Positions 44,766 to 54,541 are shown, counted from the stretch's first letter. The stretch: 64,000 nt of DNA from Gemmatimonadota bacterium (GCA_027623325.1 JAQBXY010000009.1:27170-91169), one strand, 5' to 3'. Translations and numbers: made by a program. Notes: generated by a model not told the origin, from the sequence alone.

Positions 44766-47126
44766 ATGAGCCGCATACGTAACCTCATCGGAGAAATCCA
44801 CCGACGCTCGGTGTGGCAGGTGCTGGGCATCTACCTGGTCGGGTCGTGGGGCGCGCTCCAAGTCGTCGAAGGCGTGGCGAACTCCGCGGGGCTGCCGGAC
44901 TGGGTGCCGGCCATGGCGCTCGTGCTGCTCGTGATCGGGCTGCCGATCTGTGTCGCGACGGCCTTCGTTCAGGAAGGTCTGCCAGGTGTCGAAGAGTCGC
45001 GAAAGCCCGCTCAGGGGCACGAGACGCCTGTCGAGGCAGCGGCGGTCGTCCCGAACCTCGCCGCGGGCACCGGATCGCTGGATCGACCGACAACGCGACC
45101 CACCGCCCGAGCACGGCTGTTCACGTGGCGTCACGCCATCCTCGGAGGGTTAGGCGCGTTCACGCTCCTCGGAATTTCGATTTTCGGCTACTTCGTGATG
45201 TGGTCGAGCGGTTTTGGGCCGGTGGGCAGCCTCGCCGCCCAGGGTGTCTTCGCGGAGCGGGAGCCGCTGGTACTCGTCGAGTTCACGACCACGGCGGCGG
45301 ACCCGGGCATCGGCCGGCTCGTGACCGAGGCTTTGCGTGTCGACCTCGTAGAGTCTTCGGCGCTCAGCGTCGTGCCGGACAGCTACCTAGCGGAAGCCAA
45401 ACAGCGGATGGGGTTGGCGCCGGACGCGACGGTGACGGCGGAGATCGCTCGCGAGATCGCTCAACGCGATGGGATCAAGGCGATCATCGTGGGTGAGGTC
45501 GGTGCGCTAGGCGGTGGCTATGTGCTGACCGCGTCGCTCGTCGAAGCCAGCAGCGGTCGGCCTCTCGCGGCGTTTCGTGAGACGATCCCCGGAGACAACG
45601 CTCTGCTCGCCGCCATCGACAAGCTCTCCGAGCGGATCCGGTCGAAGGCCGGCGAATCGCTTCGCGAAATTCGTCAGGGCGAATCGCTCGCCGAGGTGAC
45701 GACGGCATCGCTCGAGGCGCTAAGGGCCTACACCGAGGCGATCGAGCGGAATTCGAGGGGGGAGGATGCGGAAGCGCTCGCGCTCCTGGAGGCGGCACTC
45801 GAACTCGACCCCGACTTCGGAATGGCGTGGCGCAAGCTGAGCGTCCTCATTCGCAACGGGGGCGGTGACCCGGCAGAGGGCGACGCGGCGCTCCAGCGGG
45901 CCTACGACCTGAGAGAGGGCACGGGCGAAACAGAGCGCTGGCTGACGGAGGCGTACTACTTCACGAATCTCGATGTCCAGCCGCAGCGTGCCATCCAGGC
46001 GTACGAACGGGTGCTCGCCATCAACCCCGACGAACAGACCGCTCTCAACAATCTCGCGCTCCGGCTGTCCCGCGATGACAAGGCTCGGGCCGTCCAACTC
46101 CTCGAGCGGGCGGTCTCGTCGCCCGGCGGAGGGGTCTTCGTCGCGAACACGAATCTGCTGAACGGTTATTGGGATACTCGACGGGACGCAGAGGCGCTGG
46201 CGTTGAGCGAGCGGATCCTCGAGCGGTACCCTACGAGCGGGGCCGCACATAATGCGGCGATCACCCTTCTCACCGTTCAAGGGAGACTCGCCGAGGCACA
46301 CGACCAGCGCATGGAGGGCCTGCGCACCGCTTCGATCCCAGAGGGACGCAGAGTCAACTTGCAGTATCAGTTGGCCGCCGAGGATGTCGGGATGGGTCGT
46401 TTCGCGGAGGCGCTCGAACACTTTGCTGTGGCGATTCGCCTGGCGACCATTGAGGAGCGTCCCACGTGGGCGGTTGACGCTCACGCGGCGTGGGCCTACA
46501 GCGCTGCGATCCTCGGATTGGATGAACGCATGGTTTTGGAGGCGGTTCGGGCGGCTCTGGCCCTGACGCCCGTGGACCGGATGTCGGCAGATGGTCGGGT
46601 CGCCGCCAACGTGATTGCAGCCCTCGGGTTCGTGGGCAGAAGCGACCAGGCCCAGGCGCTGCTCTCGGAGTACGAAGCGGCGACGCCGATTCGATCGATG
46701 TCGCAGCAGGAGCGTGAGGCCCACCACTACATGCAGTGGGCGGTGGCGATGGGTCAGCGGGATCTCGAAGTCGCGCTCGATAGGATCACTACGCTCCAAT
46801 TCGAGCACCTCCGCTGTGGTGACTACCGTTGCTGGGGCTGGTGGGAACGCGCGCGGGTGCTGGAGGAGATGGGCAGGCTCGACGAAGCGCAGGAGCTCTT
46901 CGCCCGGGCTATCGAGGGTACCTCCATCAGCGAAGTTCGCTGGTTCCCAACACTCCTCGCCGACGCGCTCGAGCGTCACGCCAGGCTTGCAGACGCAGCC
47001 GGTGACGTCGAAGACGCGCGCGCCTCGTACTCCCGGCTCATTTCGTTGTGGGCCGACGCCGACGCCGTGCTGCAGCCGCGCGTCACGCACGCCCGAAATC
47101 GCCTCGCGGCACTCGGAAGCGGCTGA
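44766..47126 (+). CDS. membrane-anchored TPR protein
   Basis: 786 residues. The N-terminus has IHRRSVWQVLGIYLVGSWG and two membrane helices in the first ~65 residues, then a third near 125-145 (AILGGLGAFTLLGISIFGYF). A ~130-residue domain follows (LVLVEFTTTAADPGIGRLVTEALRVDLV), like the CsgG/adenylate-cyclase-associated 'TolB-like' module. The remaining ~450 residues are TPR repeats, e.g. AEALALLEAALELDPDFGMAWR. This architecture is common in Gemmatimonadota, often fused to a kinase, but no kinase is present here. A truncated copy of its N-terminus lies at 50435-50580. Confidence 0.8.
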   Translation: MSRIRNLIGEIHRRSVWQVLGIYLVGSWGALQVVEGVANSAGLPDWVPAMALVLLVIGLPICVATAFVQEGLPGVEESRKPAQGHETPVEAAAVVPNLAAGTGSLDRPTTRPTARARLFTWRHAILGGLGAFTLLGISIFGYFVMWSSGFGPVGSLAAQGVFAEREPLVLVEFTTTAADPGIGRLVTEALRVDLVESSALSVVPDSYLAEAKQRMGLAPDATVTAEIAREIAQRDGIKAIIVGEVGALGGGYVLTASLVEASSGRPLAAFRETIPGDNALLAAIDKLSERIRSKAGESLREIRQGESLAEVTTASLEALRAYTEAIERNSRGEDAEALALLEAALELDPDFGMAWRKLSVLIRNGGGDPAEGDAALQRAYDLREGTGETERWLTEAYYFTNLDVQPQRAIQAYERVLAINPDEQTALNNLALRLSRDDKARAVQLLERAVSSPGGGVFVANTNLLNGYWDTRRDAEALALSERILERYPTSGAAHNAAITLLTVQGRLAEAHDQRMEGLRTASIPEGRRVNLQYQLAAEDVGMGRFAEALEHFAVAIRLATIEERPTWAVDAHAAWAYSAAILGLDERMVLEAVRAALALTPVDRMSADGRVAANVIAALGFVGRSDQAQALLSEYEAATPIRSMSQQEREAHHYMQWAVAMGQRDLEVALDRITTLQFEHLRCGDYRCWGWWERARVLEEMGRLDEAQELFARAIEGTSISEVRWFPTLLADALERHARLADAAGDVEDARASYSRLISLWADADAVLQPRVTHARNRLAALGSG

Positions 47127-47221
47127 ACCCAGACCGTTGATCGCGGGTGTTGGCGCGGGGCTCCATCCCCTACTTTGGCGGTTGCCCTCCCGATCCGAGA
47201 CCTCTTCGCGTGACGAGAACC

Positions 47222-50200
47222 ATGTTCCGAAATCCCCTGAGTACAGCGCTCGCCTTCGTCGCGACCGCCCTGGTAACGCTTCCCCTGACGCCCGCGCCTG
47301 CTCAGGCCCAGCAGGACGTTACGCTCGATTCCGCCTTCCTGGCGGGTTTCCGGTGGCGCAACATCGGGCCCGATCGAGGAGGTCGCTCGATTGCGTCGAG
47401 CGGTGTAGTGGGGCGGCCGAACGAAGCCTACTTCGGCGCCGTCGGAGGCGGGCTTTGGAAGACGACCGACGCCGGTGAGCGATGGGACCCGGTCACCGAC
47501 TACCAGATCACCGCGGCTTCGGTGGGTGCCGTCGCCGTTAGCGACTCGGACCCGGACCTCGTGTTCATCGGCACGGGCGAGACGTGCATCCGCGGCAACA
47601 TCATGCCGGGGGACGGCGTGTACCGGAGTCGGGACGCCGGCGAAAACTGGGAGCACGTCGGCTTCCGCGACTCGCACGGCATCTCGAAGATCCGGATCCA
47701 TCCGACGAACCCCGACATCATCTACGTCGCGTCCTTCGGGAAGTACAGCGCGCCGAGTGAGGAGCGAGGCGTCTTCAAGAGTACGGACGGCGGAGACACG
47801 TGGCGGCGGGTTCTCTACCGCAACAACGAGACCGGCGCGATCGACATCGTGATCGACCGCAACAATCCGAACGTCCTGTACGCGTCGCTGTGGGAGGCGT
47901 ATCGCAAGGAATATCAGATGTCGAGCGGCGGGCCCGGCAGCGGCATGTTCAAGAGCACGGACGGCGGCGAGAGCTGGACCGAAATGACGCGGAATCCGGG
48001 AATGCCGCAGGAAGGGCTCGTGGGCCGCATCGGAGTGGCTGTGTCCGGAGCGAACTCGGATCGGGTGTGGGCGCTCTTCGAGAACGACAACGGCGGACTC
48101 TTCCGCAGTGACGACGCCGGCGCCACGTGGGATCTCGTCAACGACGATCGGGCCATCCGGCAGCGAGCGTTCTACTACACGCACGTCTTCGCCGACCCGA
48201 TGGACGAGAATGTGGTGTACATGCAGAACACCTCGTTCTTCCGCTCGGCGGACGGCGGCGAGACCTACGAGACGATCGACAACGGAACACACGGCGACTT
48301 CCACGATCTCTGGATCGATCCTAACGACCCTGCGCACCTCGTCGTTGCGAACGACGGCGGCGGTGCGGTCACGGCGAATACCGCCGAGGACTGGACCGAT
48401 CAGGAGTTCTCGACCGCTCAGTTCTATCACGTGGTCACGACGGCCCACGAGCCGTTCCATGTGTGCGGCTCGCAGCAGGACAACAGCACGCTCTGCCTCC
48501 CCGGTAACTGGAATGCGTCGCGCTTCGGCTTTGGCGGCGGCGGGAGAGGGGGCGGCGGCGGTGGCGGCGGCGGCCGAGGTGGGTCGGTCACCGAGGGCTC
48601 GATGGGCGTGGCCTATGTCGCAGGGGGCGGTGAGCCCGGCTACATCGCGCCGGATCCACGAGACGTCGACGTCTTCTACTCCGGGACGAACAACGGCTCG
48701 TACATCGACAAATTCAACCGCCGACTCGGGACCTCGCGTGAGGTGAACCCGTACCCGTGGTTCTACTCGGGTGAGCCGGCCATCGACATCCGGGAGCGTT
48801 GGCAGTGGACCTTCCCCATCATCTTCTCACCCGTCGACCCGACGCGGCTTTACACCTCGTCGCAGCGGCTGTGGATGACGGACGATGGCGGCCGCACGTG
48901 GGATCAGCTGAGCGACGACCTGACGCGCGCCGATCCGATGACGCTCCAGCACTCCGGTGGTCCGATCACGGGAGACATGAACGGCCCTGAGGTCTACGCC
49001 ACGATCTTCGCGGTCGGACCGGGCAAGCTCGATGTGAATGTCATCTGGACGGGATCCGATGACGGGCTCGTGCACGTTACACGCGATAACGGAGCGACCT
49101 GGACGAACGTCACGCCGCCGGACATGCCCGATTTCGGTCGGGTGAGCCAGATCGATGCCTCGGCCTTCCACTCGGGTCGGGCCTACGTCTCCGTGCGCCG
49201 ACCGCTGCTGGACGATTTCGCGCCGCATATCTGGAAGACGAGCGACTACGGTCAGAGTTGGACCAAGATCGTCAGCGGAATTCGTGCCGACGCTTATGTC
49301 CACGCCGTCCGCGAGGATCCGAAGCGGCAGGGCCTGCTGTATGCGGCGACACAACACGGCGTGTACATCTCGTACAACGATGGCGCGCGCTGGCAGGAGC
49401 TGAACCCGAACCTGCCGGATCTGCCCATTGTGGATCTGATCGTCGAGGACAACGAGCTGGTCATCACGGCCCACGGACGCGGCTTCTGGGTGCTCGACAA
49501 CATCGCGCCTCTTCGTGAGGCCGCTGGTGGCATGACGGCGCGAGCCAAGCTGTTCACCCCGGCGACGGCGGTTCGCTCGGGGCCGGGTGTCACGCTGAGC
49601 TGGTGGCTACCGGCCGCGGCCGGGAGCGCGCGCCTCGAGGTGCTCGATTCCGTCGGGACCGTGCTACGTACGTTTGAACCAGAAGCCGAGGACGAGGCGG
49701 ACGACGACACACCGGCGGGGCCCGAGGCTCGTTACGCGGGCCCGAGTCTGCCGAACGAGGCGGGCCTCAACTTCCTGCAGTGGGATTTGCGGACGGAGCC
49801 GGCGCAGGTGTTTCCTGGGATGGTGCTGTGGGGTGTCCGCAGCTTCAGCCCTGCCATTCCACCGGGTCGGTACACCGTCCGACTGACCGCCGACGGCACA
49901 ACGATGAACGTGCCGCTCACCGTCGCGCGGAACCCCTGGCTGACCGACGTCTCGGACGCCGATCTCCACGCGCAGTATCAGTTCTCACGCGGTGTGCGTG
50001 ACAAGGTGAGTGAAGCGAACGAGGCCGTGATCGCGATTCGCAATGTAAAGACCCAACTCGCCGATCGGTACGAGCGGTCCGACGACGGACGTTTGCGCTC
50101 CGCCGGCGAACGGCTCTCGACGAACGCTTCGGAAGTCGAAGGCAACGTCTACCAAGTCCGAAATCAGAGCAATCAGGATCCGCTCAACTTCCCCATCAAG

Positions 50201-50434
50201 GTCAACAACCGACTCGCCAATCTCATGTCGATGGCGGAGCGCGGAGACGGGCGACCGGGCAACAATATGCCGGTCATCTTCGACATCCTCGTCGAGGAGC
50301 TCCAGGGGTACACGACCCGACTGAGCGAAATCTGGGCGACGGACCTCGCGGCTGTGAACGCGATCCTGTCCCGCCTCAACCTGCCGGCGATCGATCCGAA
50401 TTGTGCTCGACCCGAAGGGTGCCTGGTCATGTAG
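47222..50434 (+). CDS. VPS10/sortilin-like BNR beta-propeller exoprotein (second copy)
   Basis: 1070 residues with a Sec signal (MFRNPLSTALAFVATALVTL, cleavage near AQAQ). Repeated Asp-box motifs, such as YRSRDAGENW, FKSTDGGDTW, FKSTDGGESW and FRSADGGETY, build the propeller. A Gly/Arg-rich run sits at about 48530-48585. After ~750 residues comes a beta-sandwich, and then a helical tail rich in Asn/Arg (LADRYERSDDG) that is missing from the shorter paralogue at 16206-18953. The start is ATG 47222. No ligand is known. Confidence 0.88.
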   Translation: MFRNPLSTALAFVATALVTLPLTPAPAQAQQDVTLDSAFLAGFRWRNIGPDRGGRSIASSGVVGRPNEAYFGAVGGGLWKTTDAGERWDPVTDYQITAASVGAVAVSDSDPDLVFIGTGETCIRGNIMPGDGVYRSRDAGENWEHVGFRDSHGISKIRIHPTNPDIIYVASFGKYSAPSEERGVFKSTDGGDTWRRVLYRNNETGAIDIVIDRNNPNVLYASLWEAYRKEYQMSSGGPGSGMFKSTDGGESWTEMTRNPGMPQEGLVGRIGVAVSGANSDRVWALFENDNGGLFRSDDAGATWDLVNDDRAIRQRAFYYTHVFADPMDENVVYMQNTSFFRSADGGETYETIDNGTHGDFHDLWIDPNDPAHLVVANDGGGAVTANTAEDWTDQEFSTAQFYHVVTTAHEPFHVCGSQQDNSTLCLPGNWNASRFGFGGGGRGGGGGGGGGRGGSVTEGSMGVAYVAGGGEPGYIAPDPRDVDVFYSGTNNGSYIDKFNRRLGTSREVNPYPWFYSGEPAIDIRERWQWTFPIIFSPVDPTRLYTSSQRLWMTDDGGRTWDQLSDDLTRADPMTLQHSGGPITGDMNGPEVYATIFAVGPGKLDVNVIWTGSDDGLVHVTRDNGATWTNVTPPDMPDFGRVSQIDASAFHSGRAYVSVRRPLLDDFAPHIWKTSDYGQSWTKIVSGIRADAYVHAVREDPKRQGLLYAATQHGVYISYNDGARWQELNPNLPDLPIVDLIVEDNELVITAHGRGFWVLDNIAPLREAAGGMTARAKLFTPATAVRSGPGVTLSWWLPAAAGSARLEVLDSVGTVLRTFEPEAEDEADDDTPAGPEARYAGPSLPNEAGLNFLQWDLRTEPAQVFPGMVLWGVRSFSPAIPPGRYTVRLTADGTTMNVPLTVARNPWLTDVSDADLHAQYQFSRGVRDKVSEANEAVIAIRNVKTQLADRYERSDDGRLRSAGERLSTNASEVEGNVYQVRNQSNQDPLNFPIKVNNRLANLMSMAERGDGRPGNNMPVIFDILVEELQGYTTRLSEIWATDLAAVNAILSRLNLPAIDPNCARPEGCLVM

Positions 50435-50580
50435 ACGAGGCGTCTTTCTGAGACCCTGAGCGAGATCCATCGTCGCTCTGTCTGGCAGGTCCTCGGCCTG
50501 TACCTCGCGATGTCGTGGGGGGTGCTCAACGCCGTAGACCGCCTGACCGGCTTTGCCGGCTTGCCGGGCTGGACGCTGCC
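50435..50580 (+). pseudogene. truncated N-terminus of a TPR-membrane-protein gene
   Basis: Directly after the propeller gene stop, in the same frame, the DNA encodes SEIHRRSVWQVLGLYLAMSW followed by VDRLTGFAGLPGWTLP. This matches the first ~45 residues of the TPR protein at 44766, including the WQVLG helix and the LPGW/LPDW turn. Homology ends at ~50580, exactly where the antisense deacetylase gene ends. No ATG precedes it (only CTG 50456), and no TPR part follows. Probably the stump of a deleted second TPR gene. Confidence 0.75.
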
Positions 50581-51578
50581 TAGTTCATCCCCGCCTGCTC
50601 CCGTACATACCGCGCCGCATCTTCGTGCGTGCCGAACCAGACGCCGCCCTTGGCCTGCATGTGGTCGATGAGCCCCTCCAGCGCCACGATGCGCGACCGA
50701 TGTCCGGAGACGTGCGGGTGCATCGTAAGCAGGAACATCGTGCCCTCCTCCCACGCCTTGTCGAACTCGTCGATCCAGACCTGCATGACGTCGCGCGGGT
50801 TCATGTAGGAGTTGCCGCGAGGATTGAAGAGCGGCGCGTCGTCCAGGATCCACTCGACGGGTAGCTCGACGACGCCGGTCGGTTCGCCGGCTTGCACCAA
50901 CTCGTAGGGTCGGTCGTCGGCCATGAGTGAACTCTCGTAGAGGAAGCCGAGCTCACGCACGATAGTCAGCGTGTTCGGGCTGTGGTTCCACGATGGTGCG
51001 CGGTAGCCGACCGGACGTTCGCCGGTGATCTCCTCGATCGCGTCGACCGCCTGAATCAGGAGCCTCCGTTCGGTCTGCCCGTCGAGTGAGGTGTTCAATT
51101 CGTGGATCCAGCCGTGCACGGCGATCTCGTGGAGGCCGGAAGCCTGGATGAGGCCTGCTTGCTCCGGTGCCAGCTTGAGACTCCAAGCCGGGAAGAAGAA
51201 CGTTGAGGGGATATTCTCGCGGTCGAGGAGTCGTACGATGCGGGGCAGGGCCACTCGCGATCCGTACTGACCCTGGGACAGCGGGCCGATGCTTACTTCA
51301 CCCGTGCGCAGCCCCTGAACGGTCTCGTTGTCCACATCGAAGGAGAGCAGCACCGCGACGCGGGCGCCCCCCGGCCAGGAATCCGGATTGAGGTCACGAC
51401 CCGCGCGAACTTCGTTGACCGCAGCGCGCACGTACTCTTCCGACCAGTCCCAGGGGGCGCTGGCGTCGGCCGCGGATGCGGCCGGCGCATCAGGGGCCTG
51501 ACACGCCCCTAGTGCGAGCGGGACAGCGGCCAGGGCGAGAGCGAGGTCACGGATTTCGGGGCGAGCGGACAACTTCAT
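50580..51578 (-). CDS. polysaccharide deacetylase-family lipoprotein
   Basis: 332 residues, lipoprotein signal with lipobox LGAC (Cys26). NodB-fold motifs: LLSFDVDNE (catalytic/metal Asp), HEIAVHGWIHE (metal His), VGYRAPSWNHSP, and TMHPHVSGHRSR (catalytic His). The order matches the peptidoglycan or polysaccharide deacetylase family (CE4). It may act on imide or N-acyl substrates, as PuuE-like members do. Its stop abuts the truncated TPR remnant, which suggests a rearrangement boundary there. Confidence 0.88.
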   Translation of the reverse strand: MKLSARPEIRDLALALAAVPLALGACQAPDAPAASAADASAPWDWSEEYVRAAVNEVRAGRDLNPDSWPGGARVAVLLSFDVDNETVQGLRTGEVSIGPLSQGQYGSRVALPRIVRLLDRENIPSTFFFPAWSLKLAPEQAGLIQASGLHEIAVHGWIHELNTSLDGQTERRLLIQAVDAIEEITGERPVGYRAPSWNHSPNTLTIVRELGFLYESSLMADDRPYELVQAGEPTGVVELPVEWILDDAPLFNPRGNSYMNPRDVMQVWIDEFDKAWEEGTMFLLTMHPHVSGHRSRIVALEGLIDHMQAKGGVWFGTHEDAARYVREQAGMN

Positions 51579-51607
51579 GAGACACTCCGTTTCGGGGGTG
51601 TCTCAGC

Positions 51608-52384
51608 CTATCCTCCCCGTCGAGTCCAGACCAGAACCGCACCCGAACCGCCGATCGTGCCGTAGAACGTCGTCGACTGCATCGGCTCCAGGACCGCGAT
51701 GCTCTCCACCGCGTCCGGGTCGATATCGAGCGCCTGCACACCCGAGATCGGGATCCCGTCCAGCACGACGAGCGCGCAATGCCCGCGGCCCATAGAGCGC
51801 GTCCGATAGAGTGAGACGCACAGCCCCATGTCGTCGCTGCCCGGCGCGAGGTTCGCCGGCCGGATGATGAGGATGTTGGACTGAGCGGTCCGCTCCAGGA
51901 TGGCCCCGATGTCGATCTTGATGGGGATCTCCTCGATTCTCTTCCGATCGATCCAGCGATTGCCGAGTTGATTGGGGCTGAGCCCCATGCTCTGGAGCTC
52001 CTCGGACGCTCGTTCCTCGACCGAAACCTCGATCCCTTCCAGCCCGAACGGCTCGGGGGACAGCATCAACTCGAGGGGTGCCTGCCCTTCGACGCCGAGG
52101 GAGAGCAGAGGCGAGGTCGTATCCATGTACCCGAAGCGACTGGCGGCGAGGACGTACTCCCCTGCCTCGGGCGGCGTGAGTACGAAGCGTCCGAGTGAAT
52201 CCGCCAGGACTTTGACGCGCTCCGTACCATCGCGCGTAATCAGGGAGACGATCGCGCCGGCGACCGGGGCCTCGTTCACTTGATCGAGCACTCGGCCCAG
52301 GATCGTCTGGCCGGAAACGGCGGAGGCGGTGGAGCTCGCGAGGATCGCGACGAGGCCGAGTACTACGCAGGTCCGCCGCATCAT
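51608..52384 (-). CDS. stand-alone carboxypeptidase-regulatory/TonB-plug protein
   Basis: 258 residues with a Sec signal (MRRTCVVLGLVAILASSTASAV). First a CarboxypepD_reg-like beta-sandwich (TILGRVLDQVNEAPVAGAIV, then ADSLGRFVL and GEYVLAASRFGYM). Then a TonB plug-like domain (VVLDGIPISGVQALDIDPDAVESIAV and GSGAVLVWTRRG). The 22-strand outer-membrane barrel that normally follows is absent. Such barrel-less plug proteins recur in Gemmatimonadota; their role is unknown. It ends 29 bases before the deacetylase start and follows the dipeptidase gene by 37 bases. Confidence 0.8.
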   Translation of the reverse strand: MMRRTCVVLGLVAILASSTASAVSGQTILGRVLDQVNEAPVAGAIVSLITRDGTERVKVLADSLGRFVLTPPEAGEYVLAASRFGYMDTTSPLLSLGVEGQAPLELMLSPEPFGLEGIEVSVEERASEELQSMGLSPNQLGNRWIDRKRIEEIPIKIDIGAILERTAQSNILIIRPANLAPGSDDMGLCVSLYRTRSMGRGHCALVVLDGIPISGVQALDIDPDAVESIAVLEPMQSTTFYGTIGGSGAVLVWTRRGG

Positions 52385-52421
52385 CGGGCCGCGGGGGTCG
52401 AAGATGCCGAATCGCCCCGTG

Positions 52422-53612
52422 TCATCGCGCTCGGGTCGGGAGCGTCTGGAGCAGGACACGAATCGTGTTGCTACCCATGATCTTTGCGATGTCATCGTTC
52501 GTGAACCCTTCCTCGAGCAGTGCCTCCACCAGATACACCGTACCCGCCGCATCGATGATCGCGGGCACCGCACCGTCCCAATCTGAACCCAGACCGACGT
52601 GGTCGACACCCATCACGTCGACTGCGTGCCGGACCGCCTTCGCCCAGTCCGCCGGTGACTCGCCACAGATCGCCGTAGGCCAGAGCCCGACGCCGACGAC
52701 CCCACCCGTCGCCGCGATCCGACTCAACCGACCATCATCCAAGTTGCGCCGATTGTCGCACGTGCCTTTCACCCCTGTGTGTGACACGACAACGGGAGCC
52801 GTCGCGAGGTCGAGGACGTCGTCGATGAGCGGGAGGGACGCGTGCGCGAGATCGACCACAATGCCCAGCTCCTCCATTCGGACCACAACCGCACGACCGA
52901 GGGGCGTGAGGCCGCCCTTGTCGATGCCGTGCGCGGACCCGCCTACCGCGTTGTCGAAGAAGTGAGTCAGGCCCACCATCCGGAAGCCCGCGTCGAAGAC
53001 CCGTTCCAGATTCGCCGGATCGCCTTCGAGCGCATGGGCGCCTTCGATCCCGAGGAAGGCTGCTGCGAGCGGAGCCGTGCCCGGTGCATCGGCTCGGGCG
53101 CGCAGGTATGTGGCCAACTCCTCCCGGGACTCAACCAGAACCAGGCGGCCACCCGACGCCGCAGCGGCGTCGCGCAGCTTGTGCGCCTGATGGAGCGAGC
53201 GCTGGAGGAGGCTCGTCCAGGTGCGGGGAGGCCACCCCTGAAGCACCGAAAGCAGATTGATCAGATCGGAGTCGTCGGAGTTGGCCTCGATGTTCAATCC
53301 GAAGGGTGCCTTCGTGACGACCGTGAAGGCTTGCAGCGCGATGCGCCCCTCGATCATCCGTGGCAGATCGACGTGTCCGACGCTGTTTCTGCGCAGCAAG
53401 GACCGATCCCACAGCAGCGCGTCCCCGTGCAGGTCCACGATCGCGAGCGTCTTGTGGAGGTCTACCGCTCCCGAGGAGGGCACGCGATCCCCCGAGGCGA
53501 CCGTGCCGACGATCGGGTTCACAATCGGGATCGCGACCCGCGTCACGATAGTGGGACCGAGCAGCACCGCGAAGAGCGCGAGGGCCACGAGAGCGAACGC
53601 GACTCGCTTCAT
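52422..53612 (-). CDS. membrane dipeptidase (renal dipeptidase family, M19)
   Basis: 396 residues with an N-terminal hydrophobic signal or anchor (VAFALVALALFAVLLGPTIV). M19 zinc motifs: IVDLHGDALLW (HxD), GIEGAHALEGD (bridging Glu), VSHTGVKGTCDNRRNL (His and the Asn-rich loop), and GLGSDWDGAVP (Asp). It cleaves dipeptides, including D-amino-acid-containing ones, at the cell surface. ATG 53612 overlaps the PhzF stop (ATGA); the frame extends upstream but that part lies inside phzF. Confidence 0.9.
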   Translation of the reverse strand: MKRVAFALVALALFAVLLGPTIVTRVAIPIVNPIVGTVASGDRVPSSGAVDLHKTLAIVDLHGDALLWDRSLLRRNSVGHVDLPRMIEGRIALQAFTVVTKAPFGLNIEANSDDSDLINLLSVLQGWPPRTWTSLLQRSLHQAHKLRDAAAASGGRLVLVESREELATYLRARADAPGTAPLAAAFLGIEGAHALEGDPANLERVFDAGFRMVGLTHFFDNAVGGSAHGIDKGGLTPLGRAVVVRMEELGIVVDLAHASLPLIDDVLDLATAPVVVSHTGVKGTCDNRRNLDDGRLSRIAATGGVVGVGLWPTAICGESPADWAKAVRHAVDVMGVDHVGLGSDWDGAVPAIIDAAGTVYLVEALLEEGFTNDDIAKIMGSNTIRVLLQTLPTRAR

Positions 53613-54541
53613 CCCGTGTCGGGGACCGTCATCGTCCCTCGGCTCACCGCGACCGCACTGCCTCCGACTCGCACCGTTGTCGTCATCCCGCCAACACGTT
53701 CCGCCTCGACGTAGAGCAGACTCGGCCGCCCGATCTCCAGGCCCTGTTCCACGGTCCACGATAGGGATCCGGCCTCGCGTCCGTCGGCCTTCGACAAGTA
53801 CCCACCGAGCGCCGCCGCCGCAGAACCGGTGGCCGGGTCTTCCGGAACGCCCGACCCGGGGGCATACATGCGCACGTGCACATCGACGCCCTCGCCCTCG
53901 GCCTCGAGACATACCAGATACACGTGATGAGCCCAGGCGTCGGCCAGCATGCGCTTCCAAGCACCGGTATCCAGGACCGAACGCCGTGCGGCCTCGACCG
54001 TCTTGATGGGGATGATGAAGTACTCCAGCCCGCAGGAGACCATTTCCGGGATGAGGCCCCCGCCTCCGATATCGGCCTCGACGAGCCCGACCATCGCAGC
54101 AAGCTCGGCCGGCGTGTACATCGAGGGGCGATGCTCGGGACGGACCGCCGTGGTGAAACGGGCGAAGACCGGGCGGCCCCCCTCGAAGCGGACGACCACG
54201 GGGATGGGCCCCACGTTCTCCTCGAGAACGAGGGTTGCCTCACCGCATCCAGCCGCGTCGAGCTGCGCGTCGATCCCCTGAGATGCCAGGAAGATCGCGG
54301 AGCCGACGGTGGGGTGCCCCGCGAACGGTACTTCCCGCCCCGGCGTGAAGATGCGGACCCGCGCCGTCCCTCCCGGACCTTCCGGAGGGCCGAGAAAGAC
54401 CGTTTCCGAGAGGTTCATCTCGAGCGCGATGCGTTGCATGAGGTCCGTCGGCAGATGAGCCGCGTCCGGAAAGACCCCCAACGGATTGCCCCCGAACGTG
54501 GTGTCCGTGAAAACGTCCAACGTGTGGTAGGGAAGGTCCAT
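53609..54541 (-). CDS. PhzF-family isomerase
   Basis: 310 residues, diaminopimelate-epimerase-like fold. Family hallmarks are the opening LDVFTDTTFGGNPLGVF, catalytic Glu46 in MNLSETVFL, the FAGHPTVGSA loop, and DPATGSAAAALGGYL near the C-terminus. Catalyses isomerisation/epimerisation of small amino or chorismate-derived acids in known members; the substrate is unknown here. It is first in the dipeptidase transcription unit, coupled by ATGA. The 112 bases before it contain nothing recognisable. Confidence 0.9.
   Translation of the reverse strand: MDLPYHTLDVFTDTTFGGNPLGVFPDAAHLPTDLMQRIALEMNLSETVFLGPPEGPGGTARVRIFTPGREVPFAGHPTVGSAIFLASQGIDAQLDAAGCGEATLVLEENVGPIPVVVRFEGGRPVFARFTTAVRPEHRPSMYTPAELAAMVGLVEADIGGGGLIPEMVSCGLEYFIIPIKTVEAARRSVLDTGAWKRMLADAWAHHVYLVCLEAEGEGVDVHVRMYAPGSGVPEDPATGSAAAALGGYLSKADGREAGSLSWTVEQGLEIGRPSLLYVEAERVGGMTTTVRVGGSAVAVSRGTMTVPDTG

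Noticed and set aside
45140..45170. GTTAGGC word resembling an attC R' box
   Set aside because: Inside the TPR gene coding sequence with no matching R'' or inner arms.
48530..48590. GGC-rich run suspected as a repeat element
   Set aside because: It is an in-frame Gly/Arg linker inside the propeller gene, not a separate repeat.
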